From assembly GCF_014170375.1 (NCBI RefSeq), contig NZ_LZZW01000023.1, positions 236,379-300,378 on the forward strand: a DNA stretch of 64,000 nt, given 5' to 3'. The notes under the pieces are model-generated. The model was not told the DNA's origin. It worked only from the letters and a program-made list of their open reading frames with translations, and made no database searches. This DNA is from Variovorax sp. UMC13 (lineage in GTDB: Bacteria; Pseudomonadota; Gammaproteobacteria; Burkholderiales; Burkholderiaceae_C). This document shows positions 32,010-40,145 of this stretch, one piece after another; position 1 is the stretch's first letter; each line of letters begins with the position of its first letter. Made by a program: the position numbers and the translations under genes.

Positions 32010-32282
32010 TCAGGGCGAAGGCGGAACGTAGCCCTGCGCGACATCGGCGCCGTCGCCGAAGAAATGCTTTTCCATCTGGCGCTTGAGGTACTCCCGGGCG
32101 CGCTGGTCGGCCAGGTTGAGCCGGTTCTCGTTGACCAGCATCGTCTGCTGCTTGAGCCAGGCGGCCCAGGCTTCCTTGCTGACGTTTTCCCAGAGCCGCT
32201 TGCCCAGGTCACCGGGGTAGGGCGGGAAGTCGAGACCCTCTGCTTCTTTGCCGAGCTTGATGCACTGGACCATGCGAGCCAT
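32010..32282 (-). CDS. yggX: Fe(2+)-trafficking / oxidative damage protection protein YggX
   Basis: A 90-residue protein with the typical start MARMVQCIKLGKEAEGLDFPPYPG, including the single conserved cysteine C7, and the WLKQQTMLVNENRLN segment. YggX protects iron-sulfur proteins from oxidative damage and is linked to iron supply for their repair. It is a single gene divergent from the sulfate-binding-protein gene, in a window rich in Fe-S enzymes (CysI, FdxA). Confidence 0.96.
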   Translation of the reverse strand: MARMVQCIKLGKEAEGLDFPPYPGDLGKRLWENVSKEAWAAWLKQQTMLVNENRLNLADQRAREYLKRQMEKHFFGDGADVAQGYVPPSP

Positions 32283-32447
32283 TTGGATTTGCCTTTGCGT
32301 GTGGGTTGCGGGACGGCCGTGACCGGGTCCCTTAGTTGATTTCGCTATTTAGAACTGAGAACTCGGTCGTTCCAAGTTCCTTATGCCGAATTCAGAATCG
32401 GCAGCTTCATTGATATGCCCCTTGCATTGAACAGAGAGCAGAACACC

Positions 32448-33470
32448 ATGAGCATTCGCCGCGACTTTATCAAGCTTTCCATCGGCACTGTCCTGGCGAG
32501 CGGCATGGCCCTCACGGCCCTGCCGTCGTTCGCCCAGACGGTGAACCTGCTCAACGTCTCCTACGACCCGACCCGCGAGCTCTACGTCGACTACAACAAG
32601 GCCTTCGCCGCCTACTGGAAGGGCAAGACCGGCCAGGACGTGGTGATCAAGCAATCGCACGGTGGCTCGGGCAAGCAGGCCCGCTCGATCATCGACGGCA
32701 TCGACGCCGACGTCGCCACGCTGGCACTGGCCGGCGACACCGACGCGCTGGTCACGCACGGCGGTCTGGTCAAGCCCGACTGGCAGAAGCGCCTGCCGCA
32801 CAACTCGGCGCCCTACACCTCAACCATCGTGTTCCTGGTGAAGAAGGGCAATCCCAAGGGCCTGAAGGACTGGGACGACCTGATCAAGCCCGGCGTGCAG
32901 GTGATCACGCCCAACCCGAAGACCTCGGGCGGCGCGCGCTGGAACTACCTCGCGGCCTGGGAATTCGCCAAGCGCAAGTACGGCGGCGACGACAAGGCCA
33001 AGGACTTCGTCGGCAAGCTGTTCAAGAACGTGCCGGTGCTCGACACGGGCGCGCGCGGCTCCACCATCACCTTCGTCCAGCGCGGCGTGGGCGACGTGCT
33101 GCTGGCCTGGGAGAACGAGGCCTACCTGGCGCTCAAGGAATTCGGTCCGGACAAGTTCGACATCGTCGCGCCCTCGATCAGCATCCTGGCCGAGCCCACC
33201 GTGGCCGTGGTCGACAAGGTGGTCGACCGCAAGGGCACGCGCGCCGTGGCCGAGGAATACCTGAAGTACCTCTACTCGGACGAAGGCCAGGACATCGCCG
33301 GCCGCAACTACTACCGCCCGACCTCGGAAAAGGCCAAGGCCAAGTACGACAAGCAGTTCCCGAAGCTGACGCTGTTCACCATCGACGACGCCTTCGGCGG
33401 CTGGACGAAGGCGGACAAGGCGCACTTCGCCGATGGCGGTTCCTTCGACCAGATCTACACCAACAAGTGA
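32448..33470 (+). CDS. sbp: Sulfate-binding periplasmic protein (Sbp type)
   Basis: A 340-residue protein with a signal peptide (MSIRRDFIKLSIGTVLASGMA..., cleavage at SFAQ, about residue 31). The mature protein begins VNLLNVSYDPTRELYVDYN and has VIKQSHGGSGKQARSIIDG, both typical of the sulfate/thiosulfate-binding family. It delivers sulfate to a CysTWA importer, but no cysT, cysW or cysA gene follows. The next genes are the ssu alkanesulfonate system. The ATG at 32448 was chosen because an upstream ATG would add residues before the signal peptide. Confidence 0.94.
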   Translation: MSIRRDFIKLSIGTVLASGMALTALPSFAQTVNLLNVSYDPTRELYVDYNKAFAAYWKGKTGQDVVIKQSHGGSGKQARSIIDGIDADVATLALAGDTDALVTHGGLVKPDWQKRLPHNSAPYTSTIVFLVKKGNPKGLKDWDDLIKPGVQVITPNPKTSGGARWNYLAAWEFAKRKYGGDDKAKDFVGKLFKNVPVLDTGARGSTITFVQRGVGDVLLAWENEAYLALKEFGPDKFDIVAPSISILAEPTVAVVDKVVDRKGTRAVAEEYLKYLYSDEGQDIAGRNYYRPTSEKAKAKYDKQFPKLTLFTIDDAFGGWTKADKAHFADGGSFDQIYTNK

Positions 33471-33498
33471 TCGATCCGAGAAACCAAAGAAAGCACGT

Positions 33499-34083
33499 GT
33501 GACTGTTTTGTTGATTGCCGGCAGCCCGACCGCCCCCTCGCGTTCATCGGCGCTGCTCGAAGCGGTAGGCCAGCGGCTTGAAGGCCGCGGCGCCCGCATC
33601 GATCGCATCGCGGTGCGCGAGCTCCCGGCGCAGCCCCTGCTGCATGCCGATTGGAACCACCCGGCCGTTCAGCGCGTGATCGCGCAGGTCGCCGAGGCGC
33701 AGGTGGTCGTGGTCTCAACCCCGGTCTACAAGGCCGCGTACAGCGGTGTGCTCAAGGTGCTGCTGGACCTGCTGGCGCAGGACGCGCTCAAGGGCAAGAC
33801 CGTGCTGCCCCTGGCCACCGGCGGCAGCCCGCACCACATGCTGGCGCTGGACTACGCGCTGCGCCCGGTGCTGCAGTCGCTGGCCGCGCGGCAGATCCTG
33901 CCGGGTGTCTATGCCACCGACGCCCAGGTCACGCTCACGCCCGAGGGCGCCTACCAGGTGCACCCGGACCTGGCGCGCCGGCTCGACGACGCGGCCGAGG
34001 CCCTGGCCACCGAGGGCCTGAAGCTGGCGCCGCGGCGCGGCTTCGATCCGGTGCCGTTCTCTCAGGTGCGATGTAGTTTCTGA
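33499..34083 (+). CDS. ssuE: NAD(P)H-dependent FMN reductase SsuE
   Basis: A 194-residue flavodoxin-fold reductase starting with GTG at 33499: VTVLLIAGSPTAPSRSSALL, which is where SsuE proteins start. It contains VVVSTPVYKAAYSGVLKVLLDL and LATGGSPHHMLALDYALRPVLQSL, both characteristic. It supplies FMNH2 to the monooxygenase SsuD. It lies 28 bases after sbp. A copy of the structured repeat follows nine bases after its stop. Confidence 0.93.
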   Translation: MTVLLIAGSPTAPSRSSALLEAVGQRLEGRGARIDRIAVRELPAQPLLHADWNHPAVQRVIAQVAEAQVVVVSTPVYKAAYSGVLKVLLDLLAQDALKGKTVLPLATGGSPHHMLALDYALRPVLQSLAARQILPGVYATDAQVTLTPEGAYQVHPDLARRLDDAAEALATEGLKLAPRRGFDPVPFSQVRCSF

Positions 34084-34092
34084 CCCGCGAGG

Positions 34093-34192
34093 TGACCCAC
34101 CCCCGATAGCCGGCGCGCACTTTGTGTCGCTTGGCTTTCCCCCTCAAGGGGGCAACACCAGCGGCCCGGCGAAGCCGGTTCCGCGGTGTTCC
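34093..34192 (+). repeat. Structured intergenic repeat, copy 3 (between ssuE and ssuA)
   Basis: In transcript sense it starts TGACCCACCCCCGAT like copy 2, then has the CCCCC/GGGGG hairpin and the long three-part hairpin. The outer stem is AACACC/GGTGTT where the cys copies have GACACC/GGTGTC, a paired change that keeps the stem. The rest of the gap to the next ATG (34193-34267) shows no further feature apart from a possible ribosome site. Confidence 0.85.
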
Positions 34193-34267
34193 ACGAACAG
34201 AGTCCCGTGCCACCGCTGGGGTGGTCATGGGGAAGGCTTTGCCTGTGTTTCGCCAAAGGACATCTCC

Positions 34268-35287
34268 ATGCATCCCGTCAACCCCGAAGACTTCGCCATC
34301 GATTCCGAACCGCGTCCGCTGTGGCAGTCGCTGCGCGACCTCGCACTGAGCCTGCTGGTGGTCGCGGCCATCGCCTTGATCACGGCCTTCCTGACCGCGA
34401 CCTCGGCGCACGCGCAGGCCGGTGGGCCGCAATTGCGCATCGGCTACCAGAAGTCGGCCAGCCTGTTCGTGCTGCAGAAGGCCCAGGGCTCGCTCGAGAA
34501 GAAGCTGCAGCCGCTGGGCTTCGGCGTGAAGTGGGTCGAGTTCCCGGCCGGGCCGCAGCTGCTCGAAGGGCTCAATGTCGGCGCAGTCGACGTGGGTTTC
34601 GTGGGCGAGGCGCCGCCGATCTTCGCGCAGGCCGCGGGTGCGAAGTTCGTCTACTTCGGCCACGACCCGGCCGCGCCGCGCGCCGAGGCCATCCTGGTCA
34701 CAAAGGACTCGCCGATCCGCTCGGTGGCCGATCTCAAGGGCAAGAAGGTCGCGCTCAACAAGGGCAGCAACGTGCACTACCTGCTGGTCAGGCAGCTGGA
34801 GAAGAACGGCCTGGCCCTGTCCGACATCCAGCCGATCTACCTGGCGCCGGCCGACGGCCGCGCGGCCTTCGAGAGCAAGAACGTCGATGCCTGGGTGATC
34901 TGGGATCCGTTCCAGGCCGCGGCCGAGAAGGCCACCGGCGCCCGTGTGCTGGCCGACGGCACGCCCGGCGTGGTGAGCAACTACCAGTACTACCTGGGCG
35001 AGCGCGGCTTCGTCACCAAGAACCCGAAGGTGATCGACGCGTTGTTCGAGGACTCGGTGTCGCAGGGCATCTGGCTCAAGAAGAACCTGCGCCAGGCCGC
35101 CGAGATCATCGCGCCGCTGCAGGGCCTGCCGGTGGACGTGGTCGAGCTGGCGCTGCGCCGCTACGAGTTCAACGTCAAGCCGCTCACGCCCGAGGTCGTG
35201 GCCGAGCAGCAAACGATCGCCGACACCTTCTTCCAGCTCAAGCTGATTCCCAAGGCCATCAAGGTGCGCGACGCGATCGCCAACTAG
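34268..35287 (+). CDS. ssuA: Aliphatic sulfonate ABC transporter substrate-binding protein, SsuA paralogue 1
   Basis: A 339-residue binding protein with an unusually long N-terminus: about 28 polar residues, then a hydrophobic helix and a cleavage-like AHAQ near residue 54. The mature part starts LRIGYQKSASLFVLQKAQG and has VADLKGKKVALNKGSNVHYLLV and VDAWVIWDPFQAAAE, the standard SsuA motifs. It should bind an organosulfonate in the periplasm. The long leader might delay cleavage or keep it anchored, which the other two paralogues do not show. Confidence 0.9.
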   Translation: MHPVNPEDFAIDSEPRPLWQSLRDLALSLLVVAAIALITAFLTATSAHAQAGGPQLRIGYQKSASLFVLQKAQGSLEKKLQPLGFGVKWVEFPAGPQLLEGLNVGAVDVGFVGEAPPIFAQAAGAKFVYFGHDPAAPRAEAILVTKDSPIRSVADLKGKKVALNKGSNVHYLLVRQLEKNGLALSDIQPIYLAPADGRAAFESKNVDAWVIWDPFQAAAEKATGARVLADGTPGVVSNYQYYLGERGFVTKNPKVIDALFEDSVSQGIWLKKNLRQAAEIIAPLQGLPVDVVELALRRYEFNVKPLTPEVVAEQQTIADTFFQLKLIPKAIKVRDAIAN

Positions 35288-35330
35288 GCCGCTCCCTCCT
35301 TCCAGGCCGAACCGAACAGAGAACCCACAC

Positions 35331-36287
35331 ATGACCTCCATTTCGCTCCCCCGCCGCCGCCTGATCCAGGGCGCTGCCGCCGCCATCGCGCTGCCTTCCT
35401 TCGCCGCGCTGGCGCAGCCGCCGGCGCGCACCCTGCGCATCGGCAACCAGAAGGGCAACCTGAGCCTGCTCAAGGGCCGCGGCACGCTCGAGAAGCGGCT
35501 GGCGCCGCTCAACGTCTCGGTGAAGTGGACCGAGTTCACGGCCGGCCCGGTGCAGCTCGAGGCGCTCAACGTCGGCTCGATCGACTTCGGCGACGTGGGC
35601 GAAGCGCCGCCGATCTTCGCGCAGGCCGCAGGCGCGCCGCTGGCCTACGTGGCCGCCACCGTGTCGCGTCCCGCCTCGGAAGCGGTGCTGGTGCCCAAGG
35701 GTTCGGCGCTGCGCACCGTGGCGGATCTCAAGGGCAAGAAGATCGCGCTCAACAAGGGCAGCAACGTCCACTACTTCATCGTCAAGCTGGCCGAAAAGCA
35801 CGGCCTGGCCTACACCGACCTGAACCTGGCCTACCTGCCGCCGGCCGATGCGCGTGCGGCCTTCGAAAAAGGCTCGGTCGATGCCTGGGTCATCTGGGAC
35901 CCCTTCCTGGCCGCGGCCGAGAAGACGCTTGACGCGCGCGTGCTGGCCGACGCCACCGGCGTGGTGGGCAACCGCGCCTTCTACTTCTCCTCGCTCGACT
36001 ACGTCGCGAAGAACCAGGACGTGCTGAGCATCGTGACCGAGGAGATCAACAGCATCGACAAGTGGGCCGAAGCCAACAAGGACGCGTTCTCGTCCGAACT
36101 CGCCGCGCTGTTGGGCCTGCCCAAGCCGGTGCTCGACCTGTCGGTCGGCCGCGGCCGCTACGGCACCGGCCCGATCACCAAGGCCATCCTGGCCGAGCAA
36201 CAGCAGATCGCCGACACCTTCTTCGCGCTGAAGCTGATCCCCAAGAAGATCAACGTGCTCGAGGCCGCCGCGGCCAGCATCGCCTGA
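35331..36287 (+). CDS. ssuA: Aliphatic sulfonate ABC transporter substrate-binding protein, SsuA paralogue 2
   Basis: A 318-residue protein with a twin-arginine-like signal (SLPRRRLIQGAAAAIALPSFAALAQ). The mature start LRIGNQKGNLSLLKGRGTLEK and the motifs ADLKGKKIALNKGSNVHYFIV and VDAWVIWDPFLAAAEK define SsuA. It is 43 bases downstream of paralogue 1 and 10 bases before ssuD, so it is the copy most tightly tied to the monooxygenase. Its exact sulfonate cannot be read from sequence. Confidence 0.93.
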   Translation: MTSISLPRRRLIQGAAAAIALPSFAALAQPPARTLRIGNQKGNLSLLKGRGTLEKRLAPLNVSVKWTEFTAGPVQLEALNVGSIDFGDVGEAPPIFAQAAGAPLAYVAATVSRPASEAVLVPKGSALRTVADLKGKKIALNKGSNVHYFIVKLAEKHGLAYTDLNLAYLPPADARAAFEKGSVDAWVIWDPFLAAAEKTLDARVLADATGVVGNRAFYFSSLDYVAKNQDVLSIVTEEINSIDKWAEANKDAFSSELAALLGLPKPVLDLSVGRGRYGTGPITKAILAEQQQIADTFFALKLIPKKINVLEAAAASIA

Positions 36288-36297
36288 GTCCGCCGCC

Positions 36298-37467
36298 ATG
36301 CAATTCTTCTGGTTCCTTCCCACGCACGGCGACACCCGCTACCTCGGCAGCGCCGAGGGCGCACGGCCGGTCGAGCTCTCGTACCTGCAGCAGATCGCCG
36401 GCGCCGCCGACCGTCTCGGCTACGAGGGCGTGCTGATCCCCACGGGCCGTTCCTGCGAAGACCCCTGGGTCATCGCCTCGAGCCTGATCGGTGCGACCAC
36501 GAAGCTCAAGTTCCTGGTCGCGGTGCGCCCGGGCCTGCACCAGCCCAGCCTGGCCGCGCGCATGGCCGCGACCTTCGACCGGCTCTCGGAAGGCCGGCTG
36601 CTGGTGAACCTGGTGACCGGCGGCGACCAGACCGAGCTGGAGGGCGACGGCGTGTTCCTCGACCACGCCGCGCGCTACGAGCAGTCGGCCGAGTTCATCC
36701 GCATCTGGCGCGAGATCCTGGCGCGCAGCCATGACGGCCAGACCTTCGACTACGAAGGCAAGCACCTGACGGTGAAGGGCGCCAAGCTGCTGTACCCGCC
36801 GGTGCAGACGCCGTACCCGCCCGTGTGGTTCGGCGGCTCCTCCGAAGCCGCGCACGAACTCGCCGCCGAGCAGGTCGATGCCTACCTGACCTGGGGCGAA
36901 CCCCCGGCCGAGGTCGCGAAGAAGATCGCCGACGTCAAGGCGCGTGCGGAGCGCAAGGGCCGCAAGGTCGCGTTCGGCATCCGCCTGCACGTGATCGTGC
37001 GCGAGACCGAAGACGCCGCCTGGCAGGCCGCCGAGGACCTGATCAGCCGCGTCGACGACGCCACCGTGATCCGCGCGCAGGCCGCCTTCGCGAAGATGGA
37101 CTCCGAAGGCCAGCGCCGCATGGCCGCGCTGCATGCCAAGGGCGCCAAGCGCACGCGCGCCGACCTCGAGATCTCGCCCAACCTCTGGGCCGGCGTGGGC
37201 CTGGTGCGCGGCGGTGCGGGCACCGCGTTGGTCGGCGACGCCAAGACCGTCGCCGCACGCATCGAGGAGTACGCGGCGCTGGGCCTGGACAAGTTCATCC
37301 TCTCGGGCTACCCGCACCTCGAGGAGGCCTACCGCTTCGCCGAGCTGGTGTTCCCGCTGCTCTCCTACAAGACGAAGGCACGGCTGGCCGGCGGCCTGCC
37401 GACCGGGCCCTTCGGCGAAGTCGTGGCCAATCTCGACGCGCCTTCGCGTCTGGCTTCGCAAAGCTGA
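36298..37467 (+). CDS. ssuD: FMNH2-dependent alkanesulfonate monooxygenase SsuD
   Basis: A 389-residue bacterial-luciferase-like TIM-barrel enzyme. It begins MQFFWFLPTHGDTRYLG and has SCEDPWVIAS, RPGLHQPSLAARMAATFDRLS, LVNLVTGGD and the late LSGYPHLEEAYRFAELVFPLL, all strongly conserved in SsuD. It cleaves C1-C12-type sulfonates to aldehyde and sulfite using FMNH2 from SsuE. The sulfite can enter CysI. Same operon as ssuC, eight bases downstream. Confidence 0.96.
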   Translation: MQFFWFLPTHGDTRYLGSAEGARPVELSYLQQIAGAADRLGYEGVLIPTGRSCEDPWVIASSLIGATTKLKFLVAVRPGLHQPSLAARMAATFDRLSEGRLLVNLVTGGDQTELEGDGVFLDHAARYEQSAEFIRIWREILARSHDGQTFDYEGKHLTVKGAKLLYPPVQTPYPPVWFGGSSEAAHELAAEQVDAYLTWGEPPAEVAKKIADVKARAERKGRKVAFGIRLHVIVRETEDAAWQAAEDLISRVDDATVIRAQAAFAKMDSEGQRRMAALHAKGAKRTRADLEISPNLWAGVGLVRGGAGTALVGDAKTVAARIEEYAALGLDKFILSGYPHLEEAYRFAELVFPLLSYKTKARLAGGLPTGPFGEVVANLDAPSRLASQS

Positions 37468-37475
37468 GGACGGCC

Positions 37476-38315
37476 ATGACCGAACAAGTGCAGAAACTGC
37501 CGGCCGTCGCCTCCACCGATGGCGCGGCCGGCGCGCTCAAGGGCTTCGGCGTCAACGTCGCGAAGCGGCTCGTGCCCTGGCTCGTGCCGGTGGGCCTGAT
37601 CGTGTTCTGGCAGATCGCATCCTCGTTCGGCTGGCTGTCGACGCGCGTGCTGCCGGCGCCGATCGACGTGGTCAAGGCCGCGTGGACGCTGACCGTCTCG
37701 GGCGAGCTCTGGACGCACGTGAAGGTCAGCGCGGGCCGTGCGCTCGCGGGCCTCGCGATCGGCGGCGGCGCGGGCCTGGCGCTGGGCCTGCTGACCGGCT
37801 CGGTGAAGTTCGCCGAGACCCTGCTCGATTCCACCATCCAGATGGTGCGCAACATCCCCGCGCTGGCGCTGATCCCGCTGGTCATCCTGTGGTTCGGCAT
37901 CGACGAGACCGCCAAGCTGTTCCTGATCAGCATCTCGGTGTTCTTCCCGATCTACCTCAACACCTTCCACGGCATCCGCAACGTCGACCCGCAGCTCATC
38001 GAGATGGGCCGCACCTACGGCCTCACGCGCTGGCAGCTCTACCGCGAGGTGATCCTGCCGGGCGCGCTGTCGTCGATCCTGGTCGGCCTGCGCTTCTCGC
38101 TGGGCCTGATGTGGGTGATCCTGATCGTGGCCGAGACCATCTCGGCGCAGGCCGGCATCGGCTACCTGACGATGAACGCCCGCGAGTTCCTGCAGACCGA
38201 CATCGTGCTGGTGGGCATCCTGCTCTACGCCTTGCTCGGCAAGCTGGCCGACCTGTTCGCGCGCGGCCTCGAGCACTGGTGGCTGCGCTGGCACCCCGGC
38301 TATCAATCCAAGTGA
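37476..38315 (+). CDS. ssuC: Aliphatic sulfonate ABC transporter permease SsuC
   Basis: A 279-residue permease with about six membrane helices. The EAA-loop region reads IEMGRTYGLTRWQLYREVILPGALSSILVGLRFSLG (about residues 180-215), which contacts the ATPase SsuB. The N-terminus has WLSTRVLPAPIDVV, common in SsuC. It forms the channel for sulfonates delivered by the three SsuA paralogues. It is separated from its ATPase gene by the third ssuA. Confidence 0.95.
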   Translation: MTEQVQKLPAVASTDGAAGALKGFGVNVAKRLVPWLVPVGLIVFWQIASSFGWLSTRVLPAPIDVVKAAWTLTVSGELWTHVKVSAGRALAGLAIGGGAGLALGLLTGSVKFAETLLDSTIQMVRNIPALALIPLVILWFGIDETAKLFLISISVFFPIYLNTFHGIRNVDPQLIEMGRTYGLTRWQLYREVILPGALSSILVGLRFSLGLMWVILIVAETISAQAGIGYLTMNAREFLQTDIVLVGILLYALLGKLADLFARGLEHWWLRWHPGYQSK

Positions 38316-38328
38316 CGGGAAGACCCCC

Positions 38329-39297
38329 ATGACCTCATCGCTTTCCTTCACCCGCCGCGGCGCGCTCGGCACGCTGGCCGCGCTCGGTGCGGCATCGGCC
38401 TTCGCGCAACAGGGCGGCAGCACGGTGCGCATCGGCTACCAGAAGTCGTCGACGCTGATCGTGGTGCTCAAGACCCAGGGCACGCTCGAGCAGCAGCTCG
38501 CGCCGCTGGGCGTCAAGCCGAGCTGGCACGAGTTCACCAGCGGCCTGCCGCTGCTCGAGGCCCTGAACCTCGACAACCTGGACTTCAGCGCCGACGTGGC
38601 CGACACCGTGCCGGTGTTCGCGCAGGCGGCCGGCGCGCAACTGACCTTTGTGGCGCAGGAGGCGCCGTCACCCTCGGCCCAGGCCATCGTGGTGCGCGAG
38701 GACTCGCCCATTCGCACGGTGGCCGATCTCAAGGGCCGCAAGATCGGCTTCGCCAAGGCGGCCGGCGTGCATTACCTGTTGATCGCCGCGCTCGACAAGG
38801 CCGGCCTGTCCTTCAAGGACATCGAGCCGGCCTACCTGACGCCGGCCGACGGCCGCGCCGCGTTCGAGAAGGGTGCGATCGACGCCTGGGTCGTCTGGGA
38901 CCCGTTCCTGTCGGCGGCCCAGCGCCAGTCGAAGCTGCGGGTGCTGGCCGACGGCACCGGCATCGCTTCCTACCAGCGCTACTACCTGGCCAGCACCAAG
39001 TTCGCGACCGCGCGGCCCGACGTGCTGCGCGTGCTCTATGCCGAACTGGCGAAGGCCGGCCGCTGGGTCAAGCAGTACCCGAAGGACGCGGCCGCGCTGC
39101 TCGCGCCGGTGTGGGGCCTCGACGCCGCCACGGTGGAGCAGGCCAACGCCCGGCGCAGCTACGCGGTGCGCCCGGCCGTGCCCGAGGGCCTGGCCGAGCA
39201 GCAGAAGATCGCCGACGCCTTCTTCGCCGAGAAGCTGCTGCCGCGCAAGCTCAACGCGCTCGACGTGCCGCTGTTTCAACCAGGAGCCGGCGCATGA
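38329..39297 (+). CDS. ssuA: Aliphatic sulfonate ABC transporter substrate-binding protein, SsuA paralogue 3
   Basis: A 322-residue protein with a signal peptide containing FTRRGALGTLAALGAASAFAQ. The mature start VRIGYQKSSTLIVVLKTQGTLE and the motifs ADLKGRKIGFAKAAGVHYLLI and IDAWVVWDPFLSAAQ place it in the SsuA family. The usual ALNKGSNVHY has become GFAKAAGVHY, so its ligand site may differ from paralogues 1 and 2. It lies between ssuC and ssuB and overlaps ssuB by four bases. Confidence 0.92.
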   Translation: MTSSLSFTRRGALGTLAALGAASAFAQQGGSTVRIGYQKSSTLIVVLKTQGTLEQQLAPLGVKPSWHEFTSGLPLLEALNLDNLDFSADVADTVPVFAQAAGAQLTFVAQEAPSPSAQAIVVREDSPIRTVADLKGRKIGFAKAAGVHYLLIAALDKAGLSFKDIEPAYLTPADGRAAFEKGAIDAWVVWDPFLSAAQRQSKLRVLADGTGIASYQRYYLASTKFATARPDVLRVLYAELAKAGRWVKQYPKDAAALLAPVWGLDAATVEQANARRSYAVRPAVPEGLAEQQKIADAFFAEKLLPRKLNALDVPLFQPGAGA

Positions 39298-40115
39298 CGA
39301 CCGTATCGAACGAACCTTTGATTGCCGGCGGCGTGAAGCTCGAAGTGCGCGGCGTGCACAAACGCTACGGCGCGCGCGAAGTGCTGCGCAACACGCAGCT
39401 GAGCATCGAGCCCGGCCAGTTCATCGCCATCGTGGGCCGCAGCGGCTGCGGCAAGAGCACGCTGCTGCGCCTGGTGGCGGGCCTCGAAGAGGCCACCGAC
39501 GGCACGCTGGCCACCGACGGCCGCGCCATCGACGGCCTGCACGACGACACGCGGATCATGTTCCAGGAAGCGCGCCTGCTGCCCTGGCGTCGCGTGCTCG
39601 ACAACGTCACGCTGGGCCTGCCGACCGACCTGCGCGAACGCGGCCGCGAGGTGCTGGCCCAGGTCGGCCTGGCCGATCGCGAGAACGAATGGCCGGCGCG
39701 CCTGTCGGGCGGCCAGCGGCAGCGCGTGGCGCTGGCGCGCGCGCTCGTGCACCACCCGCGGCTGCTGCTGCTCGACGAGCCGCTGGGCGCGCTGGATGCG
39801 CTCACGCGCATCGAGATGCACCGGCTGATCGAGAACCTGTGGCAGCGCCACCGCTTCACCGCGCTGCTGGTCACGCACGACGTGCAGGAAGCGGTGGCGC
39901 TGGCCGACCGCGTGATCCTGATCGAGGATGGCCGCATCGCGCTCGACGAGAACATCGCGCTGGCCCGCCCGCGCTCGCAGGGCGACCCGGCCTTCGCCGC
40001 GATCGAGAAACGCATCCTCGACCGCGTGCTGCAGAAGCCCGACACGGCCGAGCCCGGGGAGGGCGACGCGCGCTGGCTGAACCCCTCGGCGCACGCCCTG
40101 CGCTGGGCCATCTGA
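39294..40115 (+). CDS. ssuB: Aliphatic sulfonate ABC transporter ATP-binding protein SsuB
   Basis: A 273-residue ATPase with Walker A GRSGCGKST (about residues 50-58), the Q-loop FQEARLLPW, signature LSGGQRQRVALARAL, Walker B LLLLDEPLGALDAL and switch histidine in VTHDVQEAVALADRV. SsuB proteins are usually this length. Its ATG overlaps the stop of ssuA paralogue 3. It energises uptake through SsuC and is the last transport gene of the group, 30 bases before metY. Confidence 0.95.
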   Translation: MTTVSNEPLIAGGVKLEVRGVHKRYGAREVLRNTQLSIEPGQFIAIVGRSGCGKSTLLRLVAGLEEATDGTLATDGRAIDGLHDDTRIMFQEARLLPWRRVLDNVTLGLPTDLRERGREVLAQVGLADRENEWPARLSGGQRQRVALARALVHHPRLLLLDEPLGALDALTRIEMHRLIENLWQRHRFTALLVTHDVQEAVALADRVILIEDGRIALDENIALARPRSQGDPAFAAIEKRILDRVLQKPDTAEPGEGDARWLNPSAHALRWAI

Positions 40116-40145
40116 ACCTCTTCATCCCCCAAAAAAGGCACACAC

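Noticed and set aside
32283..32447. A third copy of the cys control element before sbp
   Set aside because: There is a CTTATGCC that recalls CTTATCC, but neither the paired units 57 bp apart nor the CCATGCGGGTT block is present.
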